Assembly: GCF_000269905.1 (NCBI RefSeq)
Contig: NZ_AKIF01000006.1
Location: 1 to 38,928 of the forward strand
Direction of reading: 5' to 3'
Origin: Alkalibacillus haloalkaliphilus C5
GTDB taxonomy: Bacteria > Bacillota > Bacilli > Bacillales > Alkalibacillaceae
Length of the DNA stretch: 38,928 nucleotides
Shown here: positions 18,918 to 27,274 of the stretch, in pieces
How positions within the stretch are numbered: position 1 is the stretch's first letter
Layout of the letters: every line of letters starts with the position of its first letter
Notes under the pieces: model-generated
What the model was told of the DNA's origin: nothing
Seen by the model: the letters and a program-made list of their open reading frames with translations, nothing else
The model's database searches: none
Program-made: the position numbers and the translations under genes

Positions 18918-20198
18918 TTGCTCATCCACGTCGTACAACAAGGTGATTCTGTATACTCTGTTGCTAACCGGTATCAAACGCCTATTGAGGATATCATTGA
19001 AGTAAACCAATTAGATCAGCCAGATGACCTTGTCATCGGGCAAGCATTAGTAGTTCCTGTATCTCAATACACTGTTCAAGAAGGTGATAGCTTTTATTCA
19101 ATCGGTCAAAGGTTAAATATCCCGTATGAGTTATTAGCCTCTTACAATGAATTAGATTTAAATGAGCCATTAATGATTGGTCAGGAGTTAATATTACCAG
19201 AGCCTGACCGCCGTACGATTACCACTAACGCCTATATTGAACCATTCGGTGAATCAGTAAGTGACAGTTTGATTGAATCAGCTTGGGCTCGCACACCTTT
19301 ATTAACATACTTAGGTATGTTTAGTTATGAAGTGAATGAAGATGGAACACTTTCTCCACCGCCATTAGATGACATTCCTATGATTGCACAAGCTAATAAT
19401 ACAGCATTAATGATGGTAATTACAAATTTACGTGATGGTGCTTTCGATCAAGAGTTAGGAAGAATTATTTTAACTGACGAACAAGTTCAAGATCAACTGC
19501 TAGATGAAATTATTCGTATAGCAAATGAAGTCGGCTATCGTGATATTCACTTTGATTTTGAATTTTTACCACCAGAAACACGAGAAGATTATAACAATTT
19601 CTTAAGAAAGGCAAGAGAAAGACTAAGCCCACAAGGTTTACTCATCTCAACAGCATTAGCACCAAAGACAAGTGACGAACAAACAGGGCCATGGTATGAA
19701 GCTCATGACTATCAAGCCCACGGTGAAATTGTTGATTTTGTGATTTTAATGACTTATGAATGGGGTTATGGTGGCGGTCCAGCAATGGCTGTCTCGCCGA
19801 TTGGGCCAGTTCGTGAAGTTGTAGAATATGCCTTATCAGAAATGCCAGCTGAAAAAATTATGCTTGGTCAAAACACTTATGGATATGATTGGACTTTACC
19901 GTTTGAAGAAGGCGTTACAGCACCTGCAATTAGTCCAAACGAAGCGATTCAACTCGCAAGAGAGAATAATCAAGCAATTGAATATGATGAAGAAGCACAA
20001 GCACCATATTTCTATTATTGGGATGAAGAAGGGAACCAGCATGAAGTATGGTTTGAAGATGCTCGTTCAATCCAGGCGAAGTTTGATTTAATTGATGAAC
20101 TAGGTTTAAAAGGAATTAGTTATTGGAAGCTAGGCTTAGCCTTCCCACAAAACTGGGCACTACTGAATTATAACTTTGATATCGATAAAATTGTTTAA
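18918..20198 (+). CDS. yaaH: Spore peptidoglycan N-acetylglucosaminidase YaaH/SleL
   Basis: Spore cortex-associated glycosidase that cuts muramic-lactam peptidoglycan during germination. Two LysM repeats at the N-terminus (about residues 1-46 and 49-93) bind peptidoglycan. A GH18-type barrel follows, with the catalytic motif DIHFDFEFLP and conserved stretches STALAPKTS, VILMTYEWGYGGGP and WFEDARSIQAKFDL. A frame is open from GTG 18909, but AAAGGAG spaced eight bases before a TTG at 18918 gives the B. subtilis-like N-terminus and 426 residues. There is no signal peptide, as in the Bacillus protein. The stop overlaps that of the convergent DUF3891 gene. Confidence 0.95.
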   Translation: MLIHVVQQGDSVYSVANRYQTPIEDIIEVNQLDQPDDLVIGQALVVPVSQYTVQEGDSFYSIGQRLNIPYELLASYNELDLNEPLMIGQELILPEPDRRTITTNAYIEPFGESVSDSLIESAWARTPLLTYLGMFSYEVNEDGTLSPPPLDDIPMIAQANNTALMMVITNLRDGAFDQELGRIILTDEQVQDQLLDEIIRIANEVGYRDIHFDFEFLPPETREDYNNFLRKARERLSPQGLLISTALAPKTSDEQTGPWYEAHDYQAHGEIVDFVILMTYEWGYGGGPAMAVSPIGPVREVVEYALSEMPAEKIMLGQNTYGYDWTLPFEEGVTAPAISPNEAIQLARENNQAIEYDEEAQAPYFYYWDEEGNQHEVWFEDARSIQAKFDLIDELGLKGISYWKLGLAFPQNWALLNYNFDIDKIV

Positions 20199-20953
20199 CG
20201 AATATAAACTTCTCTAAGTTCATTTGGTGTTAGGTCATAAGCTTGTAAAAGTCCTCTCGTTTCACAAGCTTCTTTTGATACAGCTTTGTATGGGATCTCA
20301 ACTTTAAAAAGGTTTTTAAAAGGGTTAGGCGAAACAGAAACAGTCTGTTCGTCTAGCCATTTTGCTTTGATTATACCTTCAATACCTGAAAATTGTTGTC
20401 TGAAACCATCTTTAAACATTGGGTCTTCATCTTCTTTTGCTGTCCCTGGTTCATTTAAGCAAAGGTATAAAGATAAGTCATCACAAAACTGTAGTAAGCG
20501 GAAATGAAAATCAATATACTCTTCTGGCACTTGAATGTCTAAGATGCTTTTAATTTTATCTTGTCGAATCATTTCCTGGGAAATGAAGTCGGTAATAGTC
20601 GAATTTGTTGTATTTTCATCGAAGAATGATAAATAATGTTGGCTACATAATAAAGCCGCATATTCAGACTGATTCTCAACTAAACCAATTCCTTTTCGAT
20701 AATGTTCCACTTTAGGTTCTAACGGATAATCCATAAAGGAATGCGGTTGGTCTTTTTCTTCATTCCAAGTGGGATGTTTGTCTAATGGGATCCAAGCACA
20801 ATCGTGTTGGCTTACTGCATACTCAACTTCCTTACGATAAAGTCCACCTTCAAACAATGAATCTAACCAGTTTCTTGCTATTTCCCCACTCACTAAAGCA
20901 TGATCATGTTGTGTGATCATCTTAAAGTGAGAGTTAGAAGATGTCACAATCAT
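20195..20953 (-). CDS. DUF3891 family protein
   Basis: Resembles the DUF3891 family found in many Bacilli; function unknown. It has 252 residues from the ATG at 20953, which is preferred over GTG 20959 because of its spacing from AAAGGAG. His/Asp-containing stretches (TQHDHALVSGEIARNW near the start, VSQHDCAW, LLCSQHYLSFF, LQFCDDLSLYLCL) are spaced as in HD-domain proteins, so a metal-binding helical fold is plausible but unproven. It is cytoplasmic by sequence. It lies between convergent yaaH and the upstream pfpI terminator, so it is probably monocistronic. Its last codon shares TTAA with the yaaH stop. Confidence 0.75.
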   Translation of the reverse strand: MIVTSSNSHFKMITQHDHALVSGEIARNWLDSLFEGGLYRKEVEYAVSQHDCAWIPLDKHPTWNEEKDQPHSFMDYPLEPKVEHYRKGIGLVENQSEYAALLCSQHYLSFFDENTTNSTITDFISQEMIRQDKIKSILDIQVPEEYIDFHFRLLQFCDDLSLYLCLNEPGTAKEDEDPMFKDGFRQQFSGIEGIIKAKWLDEQTVSVSPNPFKNLFKVEIPYKAVSKEACETRGLLQAYDLTPNELREVYIR

Positions 20954-20978
20954 GCACACTCTCTCCTTTATATGTATA

Positions 20979-21011
20979 GTATAAAAGCCAGCTTAGCTGT
21001 AGCTGGCTTTT
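20979..21011 (-). terminator. Terminator of the DJ-1/PfpI gene
   Basis: Eleven-base perfect arms, AAAAGCCAGCT (20983-20993) and AGCTGGCTTTT (21001-21011), immediately after the PfpI stop. T-richness is present on both sides, so it may work in both directions. Confidence 0.8.
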
Positions 21012-21015
21012 TAAT

Positions 21016-21531
21016 TTAATTACTTAATTGTTTTAAAGATTCACGGTTAAACGCTGGTAAATCATCTGGCTGCCTACTTGTCACTAAGTTATGACAAACA
21101 ACAACCTCTTCGTCCTTAAAATTAACACCAGCATATTCTAAATCAACAGCTATTGATTTATACCCGGTTACCGTTCGCCCTTCTAATGCTTTTGCTGTAA
21201 TAAGTAATTGAGGGCCATGACAAATTGCAAAAACGGGTTTATTTTCGTCCATAAAATGTTTACTAAATTCAACGAAACGTTCATCTGCTCTTAAAATATC
21301 TGGAGAAAAGCCACCAGGAATAAAGAGTGCATCATAATCCTCTGCTTTTACTTCATCAATACCGTAATCAATGGCTACTTCCGTTTCTCCTTGCTTACCT
21401 GTTACAACTACTCCGCTTTCTTTTTCAATCGTTTCAACAGAGTGTCCTGCTTCACGAAACGCATTAGCTGGCTCAGTATATTCGCTATCCTCAAACAAGT
21501 TAGTCATAACACATGCTATTCTTTTAGCCAT
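21016..21531 (-). CDS. DJ-1/PfpI family protein (general stress protein 18-like)
   Basis: Member of the DJ-1/PfpI/YhbO superfamily, similar to the Bacillus proteins YfkM and YraA; such proteins are linked to carbonyl and oxidative stress. It is 171 residues with the family start KRIACVMTNLFEDSEY, the acidic helper FIPGGFSPDILR, and the nucleophilic elbow AICHGPQLL (Cys at about 104, next to His). The ATG follows GAGGAGG. It stands alone, ending in a strong terminator. The true enzymatic activity (deglycase, protease or chaperone) is disputed for this family and cannot be read from sequence. Confidence 0.92.
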   Translation of the reverse strand: MAKRIACVMTNLFEDSEYTEPANAFREAGHSVETIEKESGVVVTGKQGETEVAIDYGIDEVKAEDYDALFIPGGFSPDILRADERFVEFSKHFMDENKPVFAICHGPQLLITAKALEGRTVTGYKSIAVDLEYAGVNFKDEEVVVCHNLVTSRQPDDLPAFNRESLKQLSN

Positions 21532-21618
21532 AATAATTCCTCCTCTTATTATTCAATGATATTTTTATAAACAATATTCCCAATATCATACTATGAGAAA
21601 CTTAAAAGCTCATACTTA

Positions 21619-22935
21619 TTAACCTTCATGCTTAAATTGTTGAAAAATCGAATGCCCTTTAGCTTGATACACTTCTTCACCGAGCATATCATTAATAATT
21701 TCCATATTTCTTTGAATAGCCAAACCTAAATTAGTTGCAGCTGTTCCGTGAGAATGCTCTAAATTGGTCACCATATAAAACTGGTTTTGACGTTCATTTT
21801 TAAACTTCAAGCGGTAATGACGCGATATATCAAATAAATAATCTTCTTTCTTCTCCCATTTAATTTTATTTTCAAACCGATTCATAAACCAATCCGGAAT
21901 GTTAGGTTTATATCCTGTCGCTAAAACCACTTTTTCCGTTTCATAATTAAATGATTCCTCTTGTTGCCACTGCTCACAGTGCAGCTCATACCGTTGACCT
22001 TTTTGCTCAATGTCATTGACTTCTGTTAATGGTTGTATCGTCACTTTCGGGTCTTTTTCACCGATCGAATAGTGATACAACATATCATATATACCTTCAA
22101 GAGTTGATTCATCCACACCATTACGTAAAGGATCTAACGTATCTAATGTTTCTTGACGCTTTTTAAAATTTAATTGATGGAAGTAATCAACATAGTTAGG
22201 TGAGAAAAATTCTTGTCCCATTTTAGCTGACTCCAGTTGAAAAATGCCTTTACTACGAGTAAACCAAGTTATATGAAACTCTTTATTTTCACGTTCTTCT
22301 AACAAATCATAAAACACTTCAGCAGCACTCTGTCCTGACCCAACGACTGTTATATGGTTAGAGTTTAACAGTTCATCTTTATGATACAAATAGCGGCTCG
22401 TATGCAATACATCTTTTTCAGGTAACCCTTCTGCAGAATCAAGAACAACAGGTTCAGAACCTGTTGCCATGACAACATGTTTAGCATAATAACTTGTTGT
22501 CTCATTTGTTTCTTGATCTTCAACAACGACTTCATAATGAGGTGTATTAGCATCTTGGTGTTCGATCACATCAACGACACGATGACCGAAATAAAGTCCG
22601 CTTATTTGGTCAGTTGCCCATTGTAAGTAGTCATTATATTCTTGCCTTGGAATCTCTAATTTTTGAAAGAAGAAAAACTTATATAAACGGCCATGTTCAT
22701 GTAAGTAATTTAAAAAAGTGTAGCGACTCTTAGGGTCTGCAAACGTAATTAAGTCTGCTAAAAACGGAATTTGCAAGTCTGCTCCTTCAATTAACATACC
22801 AGGGTGCCAATCCATCTTTGGTGTTTGGTCAAAAAATATGCGGTCAATGTCATTTAAGTCTTCTGTTAGTGCTGCTAATCCTAAGTTATAAGGTCCTATC
22901 CCAATTCCGATAAATGTATATAACTTATGTTCCAT
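21619..22935 (-). CDS. Lysine/ornithine N-monooxygenase (SidA/IucD/PvdA type)
   Basis: FAD- and NADPH-dependent amine hydroxylase of the group that makes hydroxamate siderophore precursors. Motifs: FAD-binding GIGIGPYNLGLA at the N-terminus, the substrate region WHPGMLIEGADLQIPFLADL, NADPH-binding VVGSGQSAAE and the family VVLATGY. The 438 residues are full length. ATG 22935 (after AAGGGGTGAT) is preferred over GTG 22938. No siderophore synthetase, transporter or clear Fur box is present nearby. Either it serves a pathway elsewhere, or it hydroxylates another amine. Whether the substrate is lysine, ornithine or a diamine is unresolved. Confidence 0.88.
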   Translation of the reverse strand: MEHKLYTFIGIGIGPYNLGLAALTEDLNDIDRIFFDQTPKMDWHPGMLIEGADLQIPFLADLITFADPKSRYTFLNYLHEHGRLYKFFFFQKLEIPRQEYNDYLQWATDQISGLYFGHRVVDVIEHQDANTPHYEVVVEDQETNETTSYYAKHVVMATGSEPVVLDSAEGLPEKDVLHTSRYLYHKDELLNSNHITVVGSGQSAAEVFYDLLEERENKEFHITWFTRSKGIFQLESAKMGQEFFSPNYVDYFHQLNFKKRQETLDTLDPLRNGVDESTLEGIYDMLYHYSIGEKDPKVTIQPLTEVNDIEQKGQRYELHCEQWQQEESFNYETEKVVLATGYKPNIPDWFMNRFENKIKWEKKEDYLFDISRHYRLKFKNERQNQFYMVTNLEHSHGTAATNLGLAIQRNMEIINDMLGEEVYQAKGHSIFQQFKHEG

Positions 22936-23019
22936 CACACAATCACCCCTTATTCCATTTTTTATTAGTATGTACTTATTTAAGTTTCCTAACTATAAGT
23001 GATCTAAACACTTTTTTCG

Positions 23020-23056
23020 CACAAAAAAGTGAGCACCTTTCAAAAGGCACTCACTT
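23020..23056 (-). terminator. Terminator of acsA
   Basis: Fourteen-base arms (23027-23040 and 23043-23056) that pair fully with two G-T, followed on the minus strand by TTTTTT. It is directly downstream of the acsA stop. Confidence 0.92.
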
Positions 23057-23070
23057 AATAGATCTTTAAC

Positions 23071-24786
23071 TTATTCTTCTAACGTTGAAGTATCGCCTTC
23101 TGGTAAGCCAAGCTCTCTAGACTTCAATAGACGACGCATAATCTTACCACTACGTGTTTTAGGGATAGCTTCTGCTACTTCAATTTCACGAGGAGCAGCA
23201 TGTGCAGCGAACCCTTTCTTAACGAATTGGCGAATATCTTCAAGTAATTCTTCTGATTCCTCATAACCTTCATTTAATGCAATAAAAGCTTTAATAATTT
23301 CGCCACGTTCAGGGTCTGGTTTCCCAATAACTCCTGCTTCTGAAACCGCTTCGTGCTCGATTAATTTACTTTCAACCTCAAACGGACCAACACGTTCACC
23401 TGAAGTATTAATCACATCATCTAAACGGCCTTGGAACCAAAAATAACCATCTTCGTCACGGTATGCACTATCACCGGATACGTACCAACCATTTAAGAAA
23501 TAGCTCTCATACTTTTCAGGACGCTTCCAAATGGCACGCATCATCGATGGCCATCCTTCTTTAATCGCTAAATTACCCATTTGGTTTGGTGGTAATTCTT
23601 CACCTTGATCATCAACAATTGATGCAACAACCCCTGGTATTGGTTTACCCATAGAACCAGGGCGAATATCCATTGTCGGATAATTACAGATTAACTGTGC
23701 TCCTGTTTCAGTCATCCACCACGTATCATGAATACGTAAGTCAAAAGCTTTCATTCCCCAGTGAACAACTTCTGGGTTCAACGGTTCACCTACACTTAAA
23801 ATATGGCGAACTTTAGATAAATCAAACTGTTTAACTGTATCTTCACCTGCACTCATCAACTTTCTGAATGCTGTAGGTGCTGAATACCATACCGTAACAG
23901 TATAATCAGCTAGAGCTTTATACCATGCCTCAGGTGTAAAACGACCACCAATGACCACATTAGTTACACCATTTAACCAAGGTGCAAAAATACCATAACT
24001 CGTACCGGTTACCCAACCTGGGTCAGCTGTACACCAGTAAACATCACCTTCTCGTAGATCTAACACCCATTTACCTGTTTGATATTGCTGAATCATCGCA
24101 TTGTGTACGTGATAAACACCTTTAGGTTTTCCAGTAGAACCAGACGTATAGTGAATTAACATGCCATCTTCTAAATCAACCCACTCAATGTCGTATTGTT
24201 CACTAGCGCTACTCATTTCTTTATGATAGTCGATGTATCCATCTTGAATATCACTTGCATCACCCACTAAAACAACTTTCTTTAGATTTGGTAGATCATC
24301 TTCTGGAACACGTGATAATAAGTTAGGAGTTGTAATAAGCATCGTCGCTTCACTATCTTCTAAACGGTCTTGAACAGCTTGCTCCATAAATGCTTCAAAT
24401 AAAGGTCCAGCAATTGCGCCAACCTTTAAAATTCCAAAAAAGCTTGCGTAAAACTCTGGTGATCTTGGCATGAATAAGAAAACTCGATCACCCTTCTCAA
24501 TACCTTGATCTTTTAACACATTAGCAAACTGGTTACTTTGCTTACTTAGTTGTTCAAACGTTAACGATTCATTTCGATCAGGTGAAGCATAATGTAATGC
24601 TACTTGATCTTTCTTATCAGGATTTTCAGCGTGACGGTCTACCGCTTCATAAGCAATGTTTACTTTTCCTGTATCGTTCCAAGAAAAAGCTTTCTTAGCT
24701 TCTTCCCAGTTGAAGTTTTGGTAAGCTTCTTCATAGTTCCCTAAATTGTGTTGATTACTTCTAGCTTTTAAAACGCTTTCACTCAC
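23071..24786 (-). CDS. acsA: Acetyl-CoA synthetase
   Basis: Activates acetate to acetyl-CoA through acetyl-AMP. AMP-binding family motifs: HYTSGSTGKPKGV, WWMTETG, YVSGDSAYRDEDGYFWFQGR, and the C-terminal PKTRSGKIMRR with the lysine that is acetylated in Acs enzymes. The open frame extends to 24891, but GAGGTG lies six bases before a GTG at 24786. That gives 571 residues, close to the B. subtilis 572. The acuABC deacetylation genes that diverge from acsA in B. subtilis are not present; instead a structured intergenic element lies upstream. An extended -10-like TGCTATACA lies in the leader. Confidence 0.95.
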   Translation of the reverse strand: MSESVLKARSNQHNLGNYEEAYQNFNWEEAKKAFSWNDTGKVNIAYEAVDRHAENPDKKDQVALHYASPDRNESLTFEQLSKQSNQFANVLKDQGIEKGDRVFLFMPRSPEFYASFFGILKVGAIAGPLFEAFMEQAVQDRLEDSEATMLITTPNLLSRVPEDDLPNLKKVVLVGDASDIQDGYIDYHKEMSSASEQYDIEWVDLEDGMLIHYTSGSTGKPKGVYHVHNAMIQQYQTGKWVLDLREGDVYWCTADPGWVTGTSYGIFAPWLNGVTNVVIGGRFTPEAWYKALADYTVTVWYSAPTAFRKLMSAGEDTVKQFDLSKVRHILSVGEPLNPEVVHWGMKAFDLRIHDTWWMTETGAQLICNYPTMDIRPGSMGKPIPGVVASIVDDQGEELPPNQMGNLAIKEGWPSMMRAIWKRPEKYESYFLNGWYVSGDSAYRDEDGYFWFQGRLDDVINTSGERVGPFEVESKLIEHEAVSEAGVIGKPDPERGEIIKAFIALNEGYEESEELLEDIRQFVKKGFAAHAAPREIEVAEAIPKTRSGKIMRRLLKSRELGLPEGDTSTLEE

Positions 24787-24938
24787 AACCATCACCTCGC
24801 ATCTTTTTAAATAGAACATTGTAAATATTTTAAAAATTCTAGTAATGATATTGTATAGCAAAACGCACAATTTTAAAAGTACTAACTTCAAATATTAACC
24901 ACTTTTTTGTTAATGATCTAAATTAGAGACTTTAATAT

Positions 24939-25143
24939 AAAGGGGGAAGTGTGCAAAGATGCACTTTCGATGAAGTTGCCTGACTCAAGTGTGTCCCGGC
25001 AAAGAAGCAAGCGTAGGGAACTTGAGCAGATGTTTAACTTGTGCCTGCGGGTGAAAGCGAAGCGTTTTGATGGAGCGATGATTAGAAAGTCAAAACCCGG
25101 ACGAAGTCAAAAGTGATTTCGTCCGGGTTTTGTCTATCCCTTT
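24939..25143. other. Unassigned GC-richer structured intergenic element
   Basis: The 363-base gap between acsA and the DUF202 gene holds a segment unlike its AT-rich surroundings. Features seen: AAAGGG (24939-24944) pairing with CCCTTT (25138-25143) at its ends; a hairpin GTGCA-AAGA-TGCAC (24951-24964); a longer stem CTCAAGT (24984-24990)/ACTTGAG (25020-25026) with inner TCCC/GGGA; purine-rich GTGAAAGCGAAGCG; and the 15-base terminator hairpin at 25091-25132. A 10-base direct repeat TTAATATAAA flanks it (24932-24941, 25150-25159). A 48-codon plus-strand frame (24970-25116) is highly basic and overlaps a four-codon ATG...TGA leader. It may be a dispersed repeat, a structured RNA or a small gene; I do not recognise it. 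Confidence 0.35.
25091..25132 (-). terminator. Terminator of the sulP-DUF202 unit
   Basis: Fifteen-base perfect arms, CAAAACCCGGACGAA (25091-25105) and TTCGTCCGGGTTTTG (25118-25132), the strongest hairpin in the window. It lies just after the DUF202 stop on the minus strand. The flanks are symmetrical, so it could also end a plus-strand transcript of the element it borders. Confidence 0.75.
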
Positions 25144-25149
25144 GATTAG

Positions 25150-25506
25150 TTAATATAAATAAAAGTAAAGGAAAAATAAAATCACCATTAAGATCATCAA
25201 CCCAGAAATGAGCCAAACAAGATGAACAGCTGGCTTAAATGTCTGTTCATTTATTTGTGTTCTTTTGCGTACATAATGAACCGTTGCAAAAATAATACCC
25301 ACTAACCCTATTAACACGGACAAAATTCCAATCATCTCAGCTAAACGGTCTGAGTATGGAGTTAAGCTTGTATTAGTTGAGAAATGTATATTCACAATCA
25401 AAAAGCCAATTCCGATAATAGCTAAGGCTGTACGAATCCATGCTAAATACGTTCGTTCATTAGCGAGATGTTGTTGTATATAGTTCGAGTCTTTTGTTGG
25501 TTCCAT
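25150..25506 (-). CDS. DUF202 (YidH-type) small membrane protein
   Basis: A 118-residue integral membrane protein with the DUF202 signature HLANERTYLAWIRTALA near the N-terminus. It has three hydrophobic segments (about 21-41, 60-80, 95-117), with the N-terminus probably inside. Its function is unknown; relatives are often next to transporters. AAGGGG precedes the ATG. It follows the SulP gene by 36 bases and ends at the strong hairpin, so it is the last gene of that transcript. A role as an accessory to the SulP carrier is only inferred from position. Confidence 0.85.
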   Translation of the reverse strand: MEPTKDSNYIQQHLANERTYLAWIRTALAIIGIGFLIVNIHFSTNTSLTPYSDRLAEMIGILSVLIGLVGIIFATVHYVRKRTQINEQTFKPAVHLVWLISGLMILMVILFFLYFYLY

Positions 25507-25542
25507 TTATAACAACCCCTTAATGAAAAGCCATGCGTAACG

Positions 25543-27195
25543 TTATTTTACACATTGGTTAATAGAAAGATACTGGATTCGGTCTTCATATTTGTCGTAC
25601 CAACCTGCTTTTTTCACTAAATCTTTAACGGGGCCTTTCATATTCGCAATATTAACCTCTACACCATAATCATCATACTCTTGGATCAGTTCATCTAATT
25701 CATCTATCGCTACAGCATCCATATCATTGACTGCTGAAAAATCTAGAATGATTCGATTTGTATCAGGTTTCTTATCTAACAGTTTTTCTAATTTATTTTC
25801 TAAGAAAGCAATATTCGCAAAATATAGTGCTTCATCAATTCTAAATATAATAGTATTAGGGAACGTTTTTGCTTCAGGGAAACGTTCAATATTACGGTAT
25901 ACCCCTTCTTGTTCTAGATAGCCTAACTCCGCTACGTGCGGATATGCACTACGCCAAATAAATACGACTAATGAGAAGACAATACCTGTTAAAATACCAG
26001 TCTCTATACTCGTCAGTAGTGTTGCAAAAAATGTAACAGCTAAAGTCCAGCCATCAATTCGCTTTACTTTAAATAGATGAACAGCTTCTTTAACATCAAT
26101 TAGTCCGTATACCGCAACGATAATAATCGCTGCTAACGCTGCTTGCGGTAGGTAGTAAAACCATTCTGTAAAAAACAATAACGTCAAAATGATCATAACT
26201 GCAGTAATAATAGTTGCCATTCCTGTCCTGGCTCCAGACTGATAGTTAACCGCTGAACGTGAAAAACCACCTGTCACTGGAAAAGCTGAGAAAAAGGAAC
26301 CGACTATATTTGCAGCACCTAAACCATTTAATTCTTGATTTGAATTTATTTTGTAACCTTCTTTAGCTGCAAGCTTTTTCGCCACAGCTACAGATTCCAT
26401 AAACCCAACAAACGCGATCGTCAAAGCGATCGGAAGTAAGGCTGAAATAGAGTCCCAACTCATTGATGGTAAAGTTAAAGAAGGTAAGCCTGACGGTACA
26501 CCTCCAACAATTGCAACACCTTCATTCTCAAGGTTAAACAAATATACAGCTAAACTTGTCGCCACAACCACCACTAATGGACCTGGTATTTTAGGTACAT
26601 ACTTTTTAAATAAAATTAAAATAATGATGCTACCAATACCTAATGCAACTGTTTGTATATGAACAGCATTTAGGTTTACAACCGCTTCAGTTAATAGCTC
26701 CAACACATTACCTTTACTCGGTAATTCAATTCCAAGTAATCCACTTAACTGCGATAATGCAATGATAATTGCAGCAGCTGATGTAAAACCACTAATAACA
26801 GCATGTGATAAAAAGTTAACTAAAAAGCCAAGTTTAAATAGACCCATGGCAAGTTGGATGACACCAACCATGAGAGCTAATAGTAAAGCATAGGAAATGA
26901 ACTGATCACTTCCTGGCTCAGCTAATGTAGAAACGCCGGAATAAACTAATAAAGATACCATAGCAACTGGACCAACAGCTAATTGCCTTGAAGATCCTAA
27001 TAATGCATATATAATGAGTGGAATAGTTGATGCATAAAGACCCATAACAGGTGGTAAGCCAGCAAGCATCGCGTAAGCCATACCTTGAGGGATTAACATA
27101 ATTGCAACGATTAGGCCGGCAATTAAGTCACCTTTAAAGTCCATTCCGTTATAACGTTTAAGCCAGTCCACTGACGGTACGTACTTACTTAACAT
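25543..27195 (-). CDS. SulP family anion transporter with STAS domain
   Basis: SulP/SLC26 carrier, a group that moves sulfate, bicarbonate or related anions. The membrane core has about a dozen hydrophobic helices, starting FKGDLIAGLIVAIMLIPQGMAYA, with GLYASTIPLIIYALLGSSRQL and PVTGGFSRSAVN. A cytosolic STAS domain (about 430-545) carries IILDFSAVNDMDAVAIDEL. The 550 residues are full length. AGAGGTG precedes the ATG. It lies downstream of the persulfide genes, behind a terminator hairpin, and upstream of DUF202. Transport of sulfate or another oxidised sulfur product fits the context but is not proven; bicarbonate is the main alternative. Confidence 0.93.
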   Translation of the reverse strand: MLSKYVPSVDWLKRYNGMDFKGDLIAGLIVAIMLIPQGMAYAMLAGLPPVMGLYASTIPLIIYALLGSSRQLAVGPVAMVSLLVYSGVSTLAEPGSDQFISYALLLALMVGVIQLAMGLFKLGFLVNFLSHAVISGFTSAAAIIIALSQLSGLLGIELPSKGNVLELLTEAVVNLNAVHIQTVALGIGSIIILILFKKYVPKIPGPLVVVVATSLAVYLFNLENEGVAIVGGVPSGLPSLTLPSMSWDSISALLPIALTIAFVGFMESVAVAKKLAAKEGYKINSNQELNGLGAANIVGSFFSAFPVTGGFSRSAVNYQSGARTGMATIITAVMIILTLLFFTEWFYYLPQAALAAIIIVAVYGLIDVKEAVHLFKVKRIDGWTLAVTFFATLLTSIETGILTGIVFSLVVFIWRSAYPHVAELGYLEQEGVYRNIERFPEAKTFPNTIIFRIDEALYFANIAFLENKLEKLLDKKPDTNRIILDFSAVNDMDAVAIDELDELIQEYDDYGVEVNIANMKGPVKDLVKKAGWYDKYEDRIQYLSINQCVK

Positions 27196-27230
27196 ATTTT
27201 CACCTCTCTTACTTTTAACTGCACCTTGTG

Positions 27231-27267
27231 CAAAAATTAAGAAGGAGCCTAACCGCTCCTTCTTAAT
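27231..27267 (-). terminator. Terminator after the rhodanese-MBL gene
   Basis: Thirteen-base perfect arms, ATTAAGAAGGAGC (27236-27248) and GCTCCTTCTTAAT (27255-27267), with a six-base loop, followed on the minus strand by TTTTTG. It ends the sulfur operon before sulP, or lowers read-through into it, because no strong promoter for sulP is visible in the 40 bases that remain. Confidence 0.88.
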
Positions 27268-27274
27268 ACATCTT

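Noticed and set aside
22936-23019. Fur box upstream of the N-hydroxylase gene
   Set aside because: Only a short ACTTA/TAAGT inverted repeat is present; nothing resembles the 19-base Fur consensus.
24787-25090. Catabolite-response element for acsA
   Set aside because: TGAAAGCG in the intergenic element matches half of a cre site, but the second half (AAGCGT) does not fit, and it lies far from the acsA start.
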